A model generated the notes under the pieces. It saw only the letters and a program-made list of their open reading frames with translations. It made no database searches and was not told where the DNA came from. A stretch of 33,316 nucleotides of DNA from Gammaproteobacteria bacterium (GTDB taxonomy: Bacteria; Pseudomonadota; Gammaproteobacteria; Steroidobacterales; Woeseiaceae): NCBI GenBank assembly GCA_029864095.1, contig JAOTUB010000026.1, forward strand, positions 1 through 33,316, written 5' to 3'. Shown here piece after piece: positions 1 to 9,052 of this stretch. Position 1 is the stretch's first letter. The number at the start of each line of letters is the position of its first letter. The translations under genes were made by a program, and so were the position numbers.

Positions 1-98
1 GAAGTCCCAATGATGATATGCCCTGAGCATCAAGGTCATCCAACCCTGAGCCGTGCTGCGCGCCAGTACGACACCACACGACAGCGACATTGGATTCA

Positions 99-2588
99 TC
101 ACGCCGCCCTGAGCACTTCGACAGGCGGCGCGTTGATGGCGCCGCGCGCAGCAACAAATCCACTCGCACAAACGATGGTCACACCGGCCGCGACGCCCAC
201 GGCCCACAATAATGGATTGAACTCGTACGGCAACTCGAACAGCTGAACCGCCACGATCGCAGCGAGTATCGATGCGCCTGCCGCCGCGAGAACACCTGCC
301 GCTACGCCGAGTGCCGCAAATTCCGCCATCACCCCCGCGAATACCGTGCGTTTGCGTGCGCCCAGCGCGCGCAGCATCGCACTTTCGAAGCGCCGTTCGT
401 CGATTGTCGACTGTACCGCCGCAAACAGCACCGCAATCCCAGCCGCGAGCGTAAAAACGAACACGGCCTGCACCGCCAGGCTCGCTTTCTCGATGATGCC
501 GCGCACTTGCTGCAATATTGAATCTAGGTCGATTACCGAAATGCTCGGATGCGCACGCACCAGCTGTACAAGAACCGGCTGCTGCTCCCTTTCAATTCGC
601 AGACTCGAAATGTAGGTCGTTGGCATCCCATCGAGTGCACCTGGCGAGAAAACCATGAAGAAATTGGGTTGAAACGAATCCCAGTTGACTTTGCGGATGC
701 TGGCAACCGTAACCTCGAGCTCCTGCCCCGCAATCACGAACGTCATCCGGTCGCCGATGACCAGCCCGGTATCTGTGGCGGCCTCCTCCTCAACGGACAC
801 CAGCGGCGGCCCTTCGTAGTTAGCTGGCCACCACTGTCCCGCGACGATTTCATTGCTGGAGGATAGTGTCGAGGCGAACGACAGGTTTGCCTCGCGATTG
901 GCCATCCATTGTCCATCGGGTGTGGGGTACTCGCGCTCTTTAACGGACTCACCGTTGATCGTCGACATCCTTGCGCGTACAAGCGGCACGAATTCGGGGA
1001 CGTCGATGCCGGCCACGCGATAGATCTCTGCGACGGAATCGATTTCGTGCGGCTGGATGTTAATCATGAAATGATTCGGCGCGTTTTCATCGAGCGTCTG
1101 CCGCCAACCTTCCAGCAAGTCCGTGCGGACGATGGTCAGGAGGAGCAGCACCGTCAAACCGAGTCCGAATGCCACGACCTGCACTGCGCTGTCGCGGCCC
1201 CGTCGCGCCACGTTTGCCAGTCCATAGCGCCAGGCGACGCCGACGCCGGAACGAAATCGCCCCATCGTCGCTACGAGGCCCCGGCCGACAACATACAACG
1301 CGGCGGCGATAATCACGATGCCACCGAGCAAAATAACGAGCATCTTGGCGTCGCCGACTGCACGGTATAGCAGCGCGGCAACCGCCGCCAGCGAAAGTCC
1401 GGCGACGAGCACACGCGACGGCGCTGGCGGCATTGCATCATGCCGCAGCACGCGAAGTGGTGGCGTATTGCGCAATTGAATCAGCGATGGCAGTGCGAAA
1501 CCGACGAGCAGCACGAGCGCGCTGCCGCACGCCAAAACAACCGGCATCGGTCCGACACCGGGCAGATCGCTCGCAATCAGGTCCGACAAGAGCCACGACA
1601 GGACTTCCTCAGCCGCATAACCGATGACGCTGCCGACAACGACTCCGCCCAGTCCGAGCAGCAAGAGCTGCAGCACGGCGACAGCGATCACGAAGCGCTG
1701 TGTTGCGCCGAGGCTCTTCATCAGTGCGACTGTATCCATGCGCCGGTGCGCAAAGCGCCGTGCTGACATCGCGATCGCCACTGCACTCAGCAGCAAACTG
1801 ATCACTGCGGTCAGTGACAGGAAACGCTGTGCCCTATCGGCGGCATTGTTCGCCCGGTCGCTGCTTTCCTCGCGATTCGTAGCGCGCAGCGATTCAGGCA
1901 AATCGTCCTGAATAGCTTCGTTGAATGCGTCGACGTCCTTGTCATCTCCTGCGACCAACAAAGCGTAGCCGACCCGGCTGCCGACATTGATCAGGCCGGA
2001 ATCCGGGATATCTCCGATGTTCATCAACAGCGAGGGCGCAAGGGACGCAAACCCAATTGACTGGTCCGGTCGATACGTCAGAACCGCGGTAACGAGAAGA
2101 TTCAATTCGCCAACGGTCAGCCTGTCGCCAACATCGGCATCTACCCTAGCCAGCAACGCGCCATCCGCCCATATTTCGCCGCGTGGAGGGATACCAGAAA
2201 CGACACGCTGTTCGCCGAACAGTGTGTCGGCAACGCGCACGTTACCGCGCAGCGGGTAGGTTTCGCTGACGGCCTTGATTGTAGCCAGTGCGCTCAGGTC
2301 GCCCGAGAATACGACGCTTGGGAATGTATTCGTCTCCGCCGTGCGTAATTTATACGCCGCCGCTTTGGCATTCCAGATTTCGGGTATGGGCTCCTGTGAG
2401 CGCAGTCGCAGGTCCGCGGCCAGCACTTCGTTCGCCTGACGAGCGACGGCCTTGCCGATCCGATCCGTCAGGAATCCGACTGCGGTCAGTGCGCCAACTG
2501 CCAGCGCTACCGCGGCCAGCAATACCAGTACTTCTCCCGATCTGAGCTCCCGGCCAAAACTGCGCAATGCAAAGCTGATCGCCTTCAC
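99..2588 (-). CDS. ybbP: FtsX-family ABC transporter permease (YbbP-like)
   Basis: Predicted inner-membrane permease of about 829 residues, partner of the ATP-binding protein encoded just upstream. The N-terminus has one hydrophobic segment (about residues 19-41) followed by a long extracytoplasmic region. Groups of three hydrophobic segments then occur in the middle and at the C-terminus, the layout of duplicated FtsX/MacB permease domains. The protein ends in the family-typical PPVEVLRA. I place the start at the GTG at 2588, whose bases overlap the TGA of the ATPase gene (GTGA), indicating translational coupling. An ATG at 2648 would add 20 residues lying inside the ATPase gene. E. coli ybbP also follows ybbA beside tesA. 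The substrate is unknown; related systems act on lipoproteins, lipids or envelope proteins rather than small solutes. Family assignment is firm, the exact role is not. Confidence 0.9.
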   Translation of the reverse strand: MKAISFALRSFGRELRSGEVLVLLAAVALAVGALTAVGFLTDRIGKAVARQANEVLAADLRLRSQEPIPEIWNAKAAAYKLRTAETNTFPSVVFSGDLSALATIKAVSETYPLRGNVRVADTLFGEQRVVSGIPPRGEIWADGALLARVDADVGDRLTVGELNLLVTAVLTYRPDQSIGFASLAPSLLMNIGDIPDSGLINVGSRVGYALLVAGDDKDVDAFNEAIQDDLPESLRATNREESSDRANNAADRAQRFLSLTAVISLLLSAVAIAMSARRFAHRRMDTVALMKSLGATQRFVIAVAVLQLLLLGLGGVVVGSVIGYAAEEVLSWLLSDLIASDLPGVGPMPVVLACGSALVLLVGFALPSLIQLRNTPPLRVLRHDAMPPAPSRVLVAGLSLAAVAALLYRAVGDAKMLVILLGGIVIIAAALYVVGRGLVATMGRFRSGVGVAWRYGLANVARRGRDSAVQVVAFGLGLTVLLLLTIVRTDLLEGWRQTLDENAPNHFMINIQPHEIDSVAEIYRVAGIDVPEFVPLVRARMSTINGESVKEREYPTPDGQWMANREANLSFASTLSSSNEIVAGQWWPANYEGPPLVSVEEEAATDTGLVIGDRMTFVIAGQELEVTVASIRKVNWDSFQPNFFMVFSPGALDGMPTTYISSLRIEREQQPVLVQLVRAHPSISVIDLDSILQQVRGIIEKASLAVQAVFVFTLAAGIAVLFAAVQSTIDERRFESAMLRALGARKRTVFAGVMAEFAALGVAAGVLAAAGASILAAIVAVQLFELPYEFNPLLWAVGVAAGVTIVCASGFVAARGAINAPPVEVLRAA

Positions 2589-3292
2589 GTGGACACCTTG
2601 CTGTCGCTGACGAGCCTTCCCGTGTCCAGACTCAGAACGCGATCGCATCGCTCGGCAAGTGAAATGTCGTGAGTTACAAGAACCAGTGTCGTCGACGAGC
2701 TGCGGTTCAACTCGAACATCAGATTCATAATGTTGTTGCCGGTGCGACTGTCGAGATTGCCCGTCGGCTCATCCGCGAACAACACTGCGGGCTCGGTCGC
2801 GAACGCACGCGCGATGGCGACGCGCTGCTTTTCACCGCCCGACAGCTGCGCCGGATAATGCCGCCAGCGATCACTGAGTCCGACTTTGTCGACGATGTCG
2901 AGCGCCGCGCGACGCGCACCCTCACTGCCGGCCAGCTCGAGCGGTAACATAATATTTTCCAGCGCATTTAGTGATGGTACGAGATGGAACGACTGAAAAA
3001 CGAAACCGACGCTCGCAGCCCGGACGCGCGCCCGGCCATCTTCATCGAGTTCGCTCAGATTCGTACGGTTCAGCTCGACATACCCACGCGTTGGCAAGTC
3101 AAGCCCGGCGAGCAATGCGAGCAGTGTCGACTTGCCGGCTCCTGACGGCCCAACGACAGCGACTGACTCGCCGGTGGTAATGTTGAAACTGACGTCCGCC
3201 AGAATGGTCAGAGTACCCTCTGGACTGCTAACCTCTTTACTGATGTCATGTGCCGCGAGAACTGCGACGTTGTCGGTTGATCGATTCCCCAT
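2585..3292 (-). CDS. ybbA: ABC transporter ATP-binding protein (YbbA/LolD-type)
   Basis: Cytoplasmic ATPase of 235 residues that should power the adjacent FtsX-type permease. Visible motifs are Walker [10 protein letters not shown] (48-56), Q-loop Q100, signature LSGGE (150-154), Walker B ending LFADEP (171-176) and the switch histidine in LVTHD (H208). This is a complete active site of the MacB/LolD/YbbA class. The start chosen is the ATG at 3292 (MGNRSTDN); a longer reading frame upstream is antisense to tesA and has no ABC character. A weak AAGGA lies about 13 bases upstream. The ATG shares two bases with the ATG of divergent tesA, so the promoter of this gene must lie inside tesA. The stop overlaps the permease GTG. 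Confidence 0.93.
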   Translation of the reverse strand: MGNRSTDNVAVLAAHDISKEVSSPEGTLTILADVSFNITTGESVAVVGPSGAGKSTLLALLAGLDLPTRGYVELNRTNLSELDEDGRARVRAASVGFVFQSFHLVPSLNALENIMLPLELAGSEGARRAALDIVDKVGLSDRWRHYPAQLSGGEKQRVAIARAFATEPAVLFADEPTGNLDSRTGNNIMNLMFELNRSSSTTLVLVTHDISLAERCDRVLSLDTGRLVSDSKVST

Positions 3293-3902
3293 GCGAAGAT
3301 TTGTTGTCCTTGTTGTTTTGCTGCTGGCCGTCAATGCGCACGGCACGGAGACCCCAACCGTACTCATATTCGGTGACAGCCTCAGTGCGGGATTCGGTAT
3401 AGACGTTGACCAATCCTGGACCGCATTGTTGCAACAGCGTCTGGATGAGCAAGGGTACGAATATCGTGTGGTCAATGCCAGCATCAGCGGCGAAACCACC
3501 GAGGGCGGCGCAACGAGGATTCAGCGGGCGCTCGACAACTTTGACCCAGCGCTGGTAATTCTGGAGCTTGGCGGTAATGATGGCCTCAGGGGCTTTCCCC
3601 CAAGCACGGTGAAGGGCAATCTCGACAGGATTATTCGCGCGAGCCAAGACTACGGGGCAGCCGTCGTAATGCTGGGCATACGCATTCCGGCGAACTACGG
3701 GCCACGCTACACAACCGCGTTCGAGAATGTCTTTCGCGAGCTCGCGGCCGAACTCGAGGTTCCGTGGATCGAGTTCTTTATGGACGGGATAGCGCTTGAC
3801 ACCGAGCTGATGCAGGCGGACGGCATTCATCCAAATGCTGCGGCCCAACCGATTCTGCTGGACAATGCGTGGCCGATAATCAACGAGGTATTGCAGAACT
3901 GA
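3291..3902 (+). CDS. tesA: Multifunctional acyl-CoA thioesterase I / protease I / lysophospholipase L1
   Basis: SGNH-family hydrolase of 203 residues, predicted periplasmic. It cleaves acyl thioesters and lysophospholipids in characterised homologues. [18 protein letters not shown] is a signal peptide, probably cleaved near residue 18. Block I GDSLSAG places the nucleophile at S30. The oxyanion-hole residues G67 (ISGETT) and N96 (GGND) are present, and block V DGIHPN supplies D177 and H180. All catalytic residues are intact and the length is normal. An in-frame ATG at 3246 would put 15 residues ahead of the signal peptide and is less likely. The ATG overlaps the divergent ybbA ATG, and the stop overlaps the fadD start (TGATG). 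The pairing suggests release of fatty acids outside the membrane followed by CoA activation inside (inference). Confidence 0.93.
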   Translation: MRRFVVLVVLLLAVNAHGTETPTVLIFGDSLSAGFGIDVDQSWTALLQQRLDEQGYEYRVVNASISGETTEGGATRIQRALDNFDPALVILELGGNDGLRGFPPSTVKGNLDRIIRASQDYGAAVVMLGIRIPANYGPRYTTAFENVFRELAAELEVPWIEFFMDGIALDTELMQADGIHPNAAAQPILLDNAWPIINEVLQN

Positions 3903-5575
3903 TGAAACCCCAAGTGGATAAAATCTGGCTCAAGTCCTACCCGGATTACGTTCCTGCGGAACTGCCCCCCGCCCCGTTCCGCTCTGTCCGGGAGCTGTTC
4001 GAGCATGCTTTTGACGCGCACCCCGAGCGGCCGGCTTACAGCAACATGGGCAGGACGCTGACGTATCGGCAGCTGGACGAGCTGTCGATGAACTTCGCTT
4101 GTTACCTGCAGCAGGTTCTCGGACTGACACGCGGCGAGCGCGTCGCGATTATGTTGCCAAATATTCTTCAATACCCGGTCGCGCTGTGCGGCATTTTTCG
4201 TGCCGGTCTCGTGGTCGTCAACGTCAATCCGATGTATACGGCACGCGAACTCGAACATCAACTCAAGGATTCCGGCAGCAAGTGCATCGTCATTCTCGAG
4301 AACTTCGCACAAACACTCGAGCAGGTTATCGCGAATACCGCCGTCGAACAGATAGTCACGACCGGCATTGGTGACCTGCTCAGCTTTCCGAAAGGCATGT
4401 TTACGAACTTGGTCCTGCGTCATGTAAAGAAGGCCGTGCCGAAGTGCTCGCTTCCGGGCAGCGTGTCGTTCAAGGCAGCGTTGAAAGCCGGTGAAAAACC
4501 CACGCTCGAGCATGTTGAACTCGGGTTTGCCGACATCGCTTTCCTGCAGTACACGGGCGGCACGACGGGCGTCTCGAAAGGTGCGATGCTCAGTCACCGC
4601 AACATGGTGCGAAACGTGCAGCAGTCGATGGCGTGGCAGGGCCCGGCGTATGACGAATTTGAGTACATCATCGCCATAACGGCACTGCCGCTTTATCACA
4701 TCTTCTCACTGCAGGGTAACTGCCTGACGGTAATGGCCCAGGGCGGGCTGAATGTCCTGATCACGAATCCACGTGACTTCGAAGGCTTCGTCAAGACAAT
4801 CGCGAAGTATCCGTTTAACTTGTTCTCGGGTGTCAACACGATGTTTGCATCGCTTATGAATACGCCCGGCTTCGATAAGGTCGACTTCAGTTCACTGCGC
4901 GTCTGCATTGGCGGCGGTATGGCCGTGCAGCCGGCGGTCGCCCGGGACTGGGAGAAAGCCACCGGCAATACGATTTTGCAAGGCTACGGCCTGACCGAAA
5001 CCTCTCCGGCCGCCGTCGTTAACCCGGTCGGGGCCAAATTTACGGGCTCGATCGGTCTGCCAATATCATCGACTGACGTCATGATCTGCGACGACGATGG
5101 CAATCCGCTGGCCATCGGTGAGCTTGGCGAAATCTGCATCAAGGGACCGCAGGTCATGGAAGGTTACTGGCAGCGCCCGCAGGAGACTGCCGACGTCATG
5201 TTGCCGGGCGGCTGGTTGAAGACCGGCGACGTCGGGCGCATGGACGAGGATGGCTACATCTTCATTGAAGATCGCAAAAAAGACATGATTTTGGTGTCAG
5301 GGTTCAACGTGTACCCCAACGAAATCGAGAACGTCGTCGTCGAAATGCCGGGCATTCTCGAAGCGGCTGCGATCGGCATCGAAGATGAGCGCTCGGGCGA
5401 AATCGTCAAGCTGTTCGCGGTGCGGACAGATCCGAGCATCACGGAACAAGACGTAATCGACCATTGCCGCAAGAACCTGACGAACTACAAGCGACCCAAA
5501 ATCGTCGAGTTTCGCGACGAGTTACCGAAGACCAACGTCGGCAAAATTCTGCGCCGCGCCTTGCGCGACGCGTAG
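3902..5575 (+). CDS. fadD: Long-chain fatty acid--CoA ligase
   Basis: Predicted acyl-CoA synthetase of 557 residues that adenylates long-chain fatty acids and transfers them to CoA at the inner membrane, feeding beta-oxidation and phospholipid synthesis. The ANL-superfamily motifs are in order: P-loop YTGGTTGVSKG (217-227), YGLTETS (362-368), the FACS signature around WLKTGDVGRMDEDGY (438-452) and the C-terminal catalytic lysine in NVGKILRR (K548). E. coli FadD is 561 residues, so the gene is full length. The start is the ATG at 3902, joined to the tesA stop as TGATG. An upstream in-frame ATG inside tesA is less likely because only the later start gives the typical MKPQVDKIWLKSYP beginning. 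It is probably co-transcribed with tesA. Confidence 0.95.
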   Translation: MKPQVDKIWLKSYPDYVPAELPPAPFRSVRELFEHAFDAHPERPAYSNMGRTLTYRQLDELSMNFACYLQQVLGLTRGERVAIMLPNILQYPVALCGIFRAGLVVVNVNPMYTARELEHQLKDSGSKCIVILENFAQTLEQVIANTAVEQIVTTGIGDLLSFPKGMFTNLVLRHVKKAVPKCSLPGSVSFKAALKAGEKPTLEHVELGFADIAFLQYTGGTTGVSKGAMLSHRNMVRNVQQSMAWQGPAYDEFEYIIAITALPLYHIFSLQGNCLTVMAQGGLNVLITNPRDFEGFVKTIAKYPFNLFSGVNTMFASLMNTPGFDKVDFSSLRVCIGGGMAVQPAVARDWEKATGNTILQGYGLTETSPAAVVNPVGAKFTGSIGLPISSTDVMICDDDGNPLAIGELGEICIKGPQVMEGYWQRPQETADVMLPGGWLKTGDVGRMDEDGYIFIEDRKKDMILVSGFNVYPNEIENVVVEMPGILEAAAIGIEDERSGEIVKLFAVRTDPSITEQDVIDHCRKNLTNYKRPKIVEFRDELPKTNVGKILRRALRDA

Positions 5576-5616
5576 ATTGGCCACGATTTGCGTGGTTTAT
5601 TGAAGGGGTGAGCGGC

Positions 5617-5991
5617 ATGATCAGACACTTGCGCAAACTGTTACCGGTTTTTTTGGTTTTATTTGGCTTTGCTGCCGGCATGGCCGCAACCTCGCCACTG
5701 GACCCGGTGCGCGCCGCACCGCACATTTATGAAGTCGCTTTCGAAACTGAGCGGGTTCGCGTGCTTCGCAGAACAATACGCAATGGCGAAACTTCGCCGC
5801 TAGTCGAACAGCCTGACCGCGTCGTCGTTTATCTCAATCCATGTGCCTGGTTGGTCGAGGAATACGACGGTAGCAAGCGCATGGAGTCGTTCAAGTTCGG
5901 CACGCCGGTCTGGGCGCCCGCCGAGACGCACGGCGGAAAAACCGCCTCCGTAATCCAGCAGTGCAGCGTCATCGAGATCGAGCTGAAGTAG
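5617..5991 (+). CDS. Secreted cupin-like protein lacking the usual metal-binding histidines
   Basis: Protein of 124 residues with a clear signal peptide (hydrophobic 9-23, probable cleavage near AGMA-A). The mature part, YEVAFETERVRVL then GETSPLVEQPDRVVVYL and GTPVWAPAETH, resembles small single-domain cupins. Family members usually have a His-X-His metal site where this protein reads LVEQP; only H105 of the second cupin motif remains. Two cysteines (C76, C116) could form a periplasmic disulfide. Translation starts at the ATG at 5617, 8 bases after AAGGGG; an in-frame GTG at 5608 is also possible. It lies 41 bases after fadD, so it may be the last gene of that unit. The fold assignment is by eye and moderately sure. 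I do not know its function, and a catalytic metal role looks unlikely. Confidence 0.75.
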   Translation: MIRHLRKLLPVFLVLFGFAAGMAATSPLDPVRAAPHIYEVAFETERVRVLRRTIRNGETSPLVEQPDRVVVYLNPCAWLVEEYDGSKRMESFKFGTPVWAPAETHGGKTASVIQQCSVIEIELK

Positions 5992-6002
5992 TCGCTTGCG
6001 GC

Positions 6003-6060
6003 CCGGTGGGTGGTTACCTTCATCGCTCGCTACGCTTTACTTGCGGTAAGCACCCACCGG
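6003..6060. repeat. Long inverted repeat between convergent genes
   Basis: Two 16-base arms (6003-6018 and 6045-6060), complementary except for one position, flank a 26-base loop. The element fills the gap between the cupin-like gene and hemE, which converge here. Neither strand has a T-run after the stem, so it is not a textbook intrinsic terminator. The size and arm quality resemble dispersed palindromic repeats (REP-like), and it may still stop transcription or protect the 3' ends of both mRNAs. Only one copy is in this window, so the repeat interpretation is inference. Confidence 0.6.
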
Positions 6061-6068
6061 AGCACGAA

Positions 6069-7136
6069 CTACTGCTGGTGGTAGCTCGGACTCATTTCGT
6101 GCACTGCGTCGACGAGAACGGCGACGTTATCCGGGTCGACGTCCGGCGTGATGCCGTGACCGAGGTTGAAGACGTGTCCGGGACCCGTGCCGTAACTTGC
6201 GAGCGTATCCGCCACACCCTGGCGGATAACCTGCGGCGATTCCCGCAATGTCGCCGGATCGAGGTTGCCCTGCAGAGCTACCTTGTCTTCGACATAGCCT
6301 CGTGCCGTAGCAAGCTCTGTCGTCCAGTCGACGCCGAGCGCATCGCATCCCGTAGCCACCATGTCGGTAAGCAGCGGACCGGCACCTTTGGTAAACAATA
6401 TCACCGGGACTCGCCTGCCTTCGCTCTCGCGCGTCAAACCATCGACGATCTTTTGCATGCTGGCGAGTGAAAAGCGCCGGTAATCATCCGGCTCGAGTGC
6501 AGCGCCCCAGGTGTCGAATACCATCACGACCTGTGCGCCAGACTCAATTTGGGCATTCAGATAATTGACGGTGGTCCTGGCGACTGTATCGAGCAGCGCA
6601 TCGAGCGTTTTTGGTTCCTCTGCGGCCAGGCCCTTGATTGTCCTGAACTCGCGGCTCGAGCCGCCTTCAACCATGTAGGTGCCTACTGTCCATGGACTGC
6701 CGGCAAACCCGATCAACGGCACGCGGCCGTCCAGCTCGCGCCGTATGGTCCGGACCGCATCGAAGACGTACGCCAGATCGTCTGCCACGTCGATTTGGCG
6801 TAGCTTGCGGATGTCGCCGGCCGAGCGAACCGGTCGCTCGAATTTCGGCCCCTCGCCGGTCTCGAAATATAGCCCAAGCCCCATCGCGTCCGGCACCGTG
6901 AGGATGTCCGAGAACAGAATTGCTGCATCCAGCTTGTAACGCCGCAGCGGCTGCAGGGTCACCTCGCAAGCCAGTTCGGGGTTGCGGCACAAGCTCATGA
7001 AGTCACCCGCCCGGGCGCGAACTTCGCGATACTCGGGCAGGTAACGACCCGCCTGGCGCATGATCCACAGCGGCGTCCGCTCGACGGGCTCGCGCAGCAA
7101 CGCGCGCAGCAACAGATCGTTCTGCAGCTCAATCAT
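6069..7136 (-). CDS. hemE: Uroporphyrinogen decarboxylase
   Basis: Cytosolic enzyme of 355 residues that removes four carboxyl groups from uroporphyrinogen III to give coproporphyrinogen III in haem synthesis. The signature [16 protein letters not shown] (22-37) contains the substrate-binding arginines R27 and R31. D77 lies in FSDILT, Y154 in GTYMVEGG and H327 in NLGHGI; these match the known active-site residues of the family. Length is normal (E. coli 354). The ATG at 7136 overlaps the pyrF TGA by four bases (ATGA), so the two genes are translationally coupled. In pseudomonads hemE also lies downstream of the pil-aroKB cluster, but with other genes in between. Confidence 0.97.
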   Translation of the reverse strand: MIELQNDLLLRALLREPVERTPLWIMRQAGRYLPEYREVRARAGDFMSLCRNPELACEVTLQPLRRYKLDAAILFSDILTVPDAMGLGLYFETGEGPKFERPVRSAGDIRKLRQIDVADDLAYVFDAVRTIRRELDGRVPLIGFAGSPWTVGTYMVEGGSSREFRTIKGLAAEEPKTLDALLDTVARTTVNYLNAQIESGAQVVMVFDTWGAALEPDDYRRFSLASMQKIVDGLTRESEGRRVPVILFTKGAGPLLTDMVATGCDALGVDWTTELATARGYVEDKVALQGNLDPATLRESPQVIRQGVADTLASYGTGPGHVFNLGHGITPDVDPDNVAVLVDAVHEMSPSYHQQ

Positions 7137-7852
7137 GCGCCCGCCACCTGTGCCGCGATTGTCTTCTGCACAGCCTCGGCTGTCGCGCGCGGGCTTGCAG
7201 CGTCGCGAATCGGCCTGCCGATTACAATGTAGTCGGCGCCATTGGCGAACGCCTTCTCGACGCTCACAACACGTTTCTGGTCACCCGCGGGCTTGTTGTC
7301 AACCGGGCGGATGCCCGGTGTGACAACAATCAACTTCGGATCGACAAGCTCACGAAGTCTGGGCACTTCGAGACCTGACGAAATGACGCCGTCGCATCCG
7401 GCTTCGAGTGCGCGCCGGGCGCGTGACAATACAAGATCTCCCACATCGCAATCGAAACCGAGATCATCAAGATCGCCACGATCCAGGCTGGTCAACACCG
7501 TAACCCCGAGCACTTTGAGCGTATCGCCTTTGTTTTTCGCTGCGGCTTCCATGATCGATTGGTTACCGTGCACTGTCACGAAGCTCGCGCCTCTATCCTT
7601 GAGGGCGCGAACAGCTGAGCCAACCGTAGCCGGAATATCGAAGAACTTGAGGTCACAGAATACTTTCTTGTCCCTGGCCAGCATCCAGTCCAGCAACTCG
7701 AAGTAGCCGCCGCTCATCATCAGCTCGAGACCGATCTTGTAAAACGTCACGGTGTCGCCGAGTTCATCGGCGAGCGAGCGCGCCCGATCGCAGTCAGGCA
7801 CGTCCATCGCGAAAATCAATCGGTCTTTGACGGGAATCGTGTTGTCGATCAC
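7133..7852 (-). CDS. pyrF: Orotidine 5'-phosphate decarboxylase
   Basis: Cytosolic enzyme of 239 residues that decarboxylates OMP to UMP, the last step of de novo pyrimidine nucleotide synthesis. The catalytic D-K-x-x-D array is visible in CDLKFFDIP (D67, K69, D72). The phosphate-binding end VTPGIRP and the later DYIVIGRPI are also present. The start is GTG at 7852, with AGAGG seven bases upstream, which supports it over later codons. The stop overlaps the hemE ATG. The gene follows dgt after a 63-base gap that holds a GC-rich hairpin. Confidence 0.96.
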   Translation of the reverse strand: MIDNTIPVKDRLIFAMDVPDCDRARSLADELGDTVTFYKIGLELMMSGGYFELLDWMLARDKKVFCDLKFFDIPATVGSAVRALKDRGASFVTVHGNQSIMEAAAKNKGDTLKVLGVTVLTSLDRGDLDDLGFDCDVGDLVLSRARRALEAGCDGVISSGLEVPRLRELVDPKLIVVTPGIRPVDNKPAGDQKRVVSVEKAFANGADYIVIGRPIRDAASPRATAEAVQKTIAAQVAGA

Positions 7853-7876
7853 TTGCTAGCCTCTTTGTTCGTTGTA

Positions 7877-7892
7877 CCGGCGCGGGCGCCGG
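7877..7892. other. GC-rich hairpin in the dgt-pyrF gap
   Basis: CCGGCGC and GCGCCGG (7-base arms, 2-base centre) form a compact hairpin between the dgt stop and the pyrF start, about 25 bases upstream of the pyrF GTG. No T-run follows on the minus strand, so a Rho-independent terminator is doubtful. It could attenuate read-through from the aroKB-dgt unit into pyrF-hemE or shape the pyrF leader. Confidence 0.35.
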
Positions 7893-7915
7893 CGCATTCT
7901 AACAGAGCCATCGCA

Positions 7916-9052
7916 TCAGTTTGCCCCGATCAGCCGCCTGTGCTCGGAAATCGCGTAGCGGTCGGTCATGCCGGCAACGTAGTCCGCGATAATCCTGGCG
8001 CGATCGGCCTCATCCTCGCGCGCTGCCCGTTCGGCAAACTCGGTCGGCATGTTCTGCACATCACTTGCGTAAAGTTCGAACAGCTCACGAATGATCGTCT
8101 GAGCCCGGCGTGTCATCTCAAGTTTTTGCTCGTGCGAATACAAAAACCGGCTAAGAAACCGCTTCAGCAAAACGTGTTGCTCGTGGATTTCGTCAGACAT
8201 CGCAACCAGCGGTTTGCCGGCGCGTCGAATATCGTCGATTGATTGCGGACCCAAAGCATCGATTTTGCCCTGCGTGGTTTCGATCAGATCGGTGACGACG
8301 GTGCCGATCATGCGGCGGATGACTTCATAGATAAGGCGGCGATCTTCAAGGTCAGGATACCGTTGATGTACGCGGTCAAAGGCGGTCGCGAAAAGCGGTT
8401 GCTCCCGCAATTGCTCAAGGCTAAGCAGTCCCGCCCGAAAGCCATCGTCGACGTCATGATTGTTGTACGCAATTGCGTCAGCTATGTTGGCAAGCTGTGC
8501 CTCGAGGCCTGCCTGCTCGCGATTGATAAACCGTTCACCGACGTCCCCGAGTTCGCGGGCATTGCGCACCGAACAGTGCTTGAGTATCCCTTCGCGCGTC
8601 TCGAACATCAGGTTCAGTCCGGGAAAATCAGCGTACTTGGCCTCGAGTTCGTCTACAACGCGCAGTGACTGCAAATTATGTTCGAACCCACCAAAGTCGC
8701 GCATGCAGGCGTTCAATTCGTCCTGACCTGCGTGGCCGAATGGTGTGTGGCCCAGGTCGTGTGCCAGGCAAATCGCCTCGGTAAGCGGCTCGTTCAGTCG
8801 CAGGGCGCTCGCAACTGATCGGCCAATCTGCGACACCTCCAGCGAATGTGTCAGACGCGTGCGGTACAAGTCGCCCTCGTGATTGACGAAAACCTGCGTC
8901 TTGTACATCAGACGACGAAAAGCCGTGGAGTGAATAATGCGATCGCGGTCACGCTGATACTCGCCGCGGTACTTCGCGGCAGGCTCTTCGTGGCGCCTGC
9001 CACGGCTTTGATTTTCGTTTGCCGCGTAGGGCGCAAGCTGCACGAGCATCAA
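7916..9052 (-). CDS. dgt: Deoxyguanosinetriphosphate triphosphohydrolase-like HD protein
   Basis: HD-domain dNTPase of 378 residues. Characterised relatives hydrolyse dGTP or other dNTPs to the nucleoside and triphosphate, affecting dNTP pools. The N-terminal stretch RDRIIHSTAFRRLMYKTQVF is typical of the bacterial dGTPase-like family. HD metal ligands are visible at H69 (RLTHS) and H98-D99 (LAHDLGHTPFGHAGQ), and a further D lies in NNHDVDDG. Length matches the shorter subfamily often labelled type 2 rather than E. coli Dgt (505). The ATG at 9052 overlaps the aroB stop (ATGA), so it is translated in the aroK-aroB unit. Substrate preference cannot be read from sequence. Confidence 0.9.
   Translation of the reverse strand: MMLVQLAPYAANENQSRGRRHEEPAAKYRGEYQRDRDRIIHSTAFRRLMYKTQVFVNHEGDLYRTRLTHSLEVSQIGRSVASALRLNEPLTEAICLAHDLGHTPFGHAGQDELNACMRDFGGFEHNLQSLRVVDELEAKYADFPGLNLMFETREGILKHCSVRNARELGDVGERFINREQAGLEAQLANIADAIAYNNHDVDDGFRAGLLSLEQLREQPLFATAFDRVHQRYPDLEDRRLIYEVIRRMIGTVVTDLIETTQGKIDALGPQSIDDIRRAGKPLVAMSDEIHEQHVLLKRFLSRFLYSHEQKLEMTRRAQTIIRELFELYASDVQNMPTEFAERAAREDEADRARIIADYVAGMTDRYAISEHRRLIGAN

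Noticed and set aside
1..39. A minus-strand ATG at 39 followed by 13 open codons to the window edge (MTLMLRAYHHWDF), with AGGG four bases upstream.
   Set aside because: Too short to recognise a family. It may be the next gene after the permease, but the sequence beyond the edge is needed.
107..127. Apparent short repeat CCCTGAGC near the left edge, copies at 21, 44 and 108.
   Set aside because: The copy at 108 encodes the conserved permease C-terminus and the others are only 8 bases long; coincidence is likely.
3827..4699. A 290-codon open frame antisense to fadD, and similar long antisense frames opposite mrcA (18085-18804) and spoT.
   Set aside because: They mirror well-supported genes, show no domain motifs, and are expected in GC-rich coding DNA.
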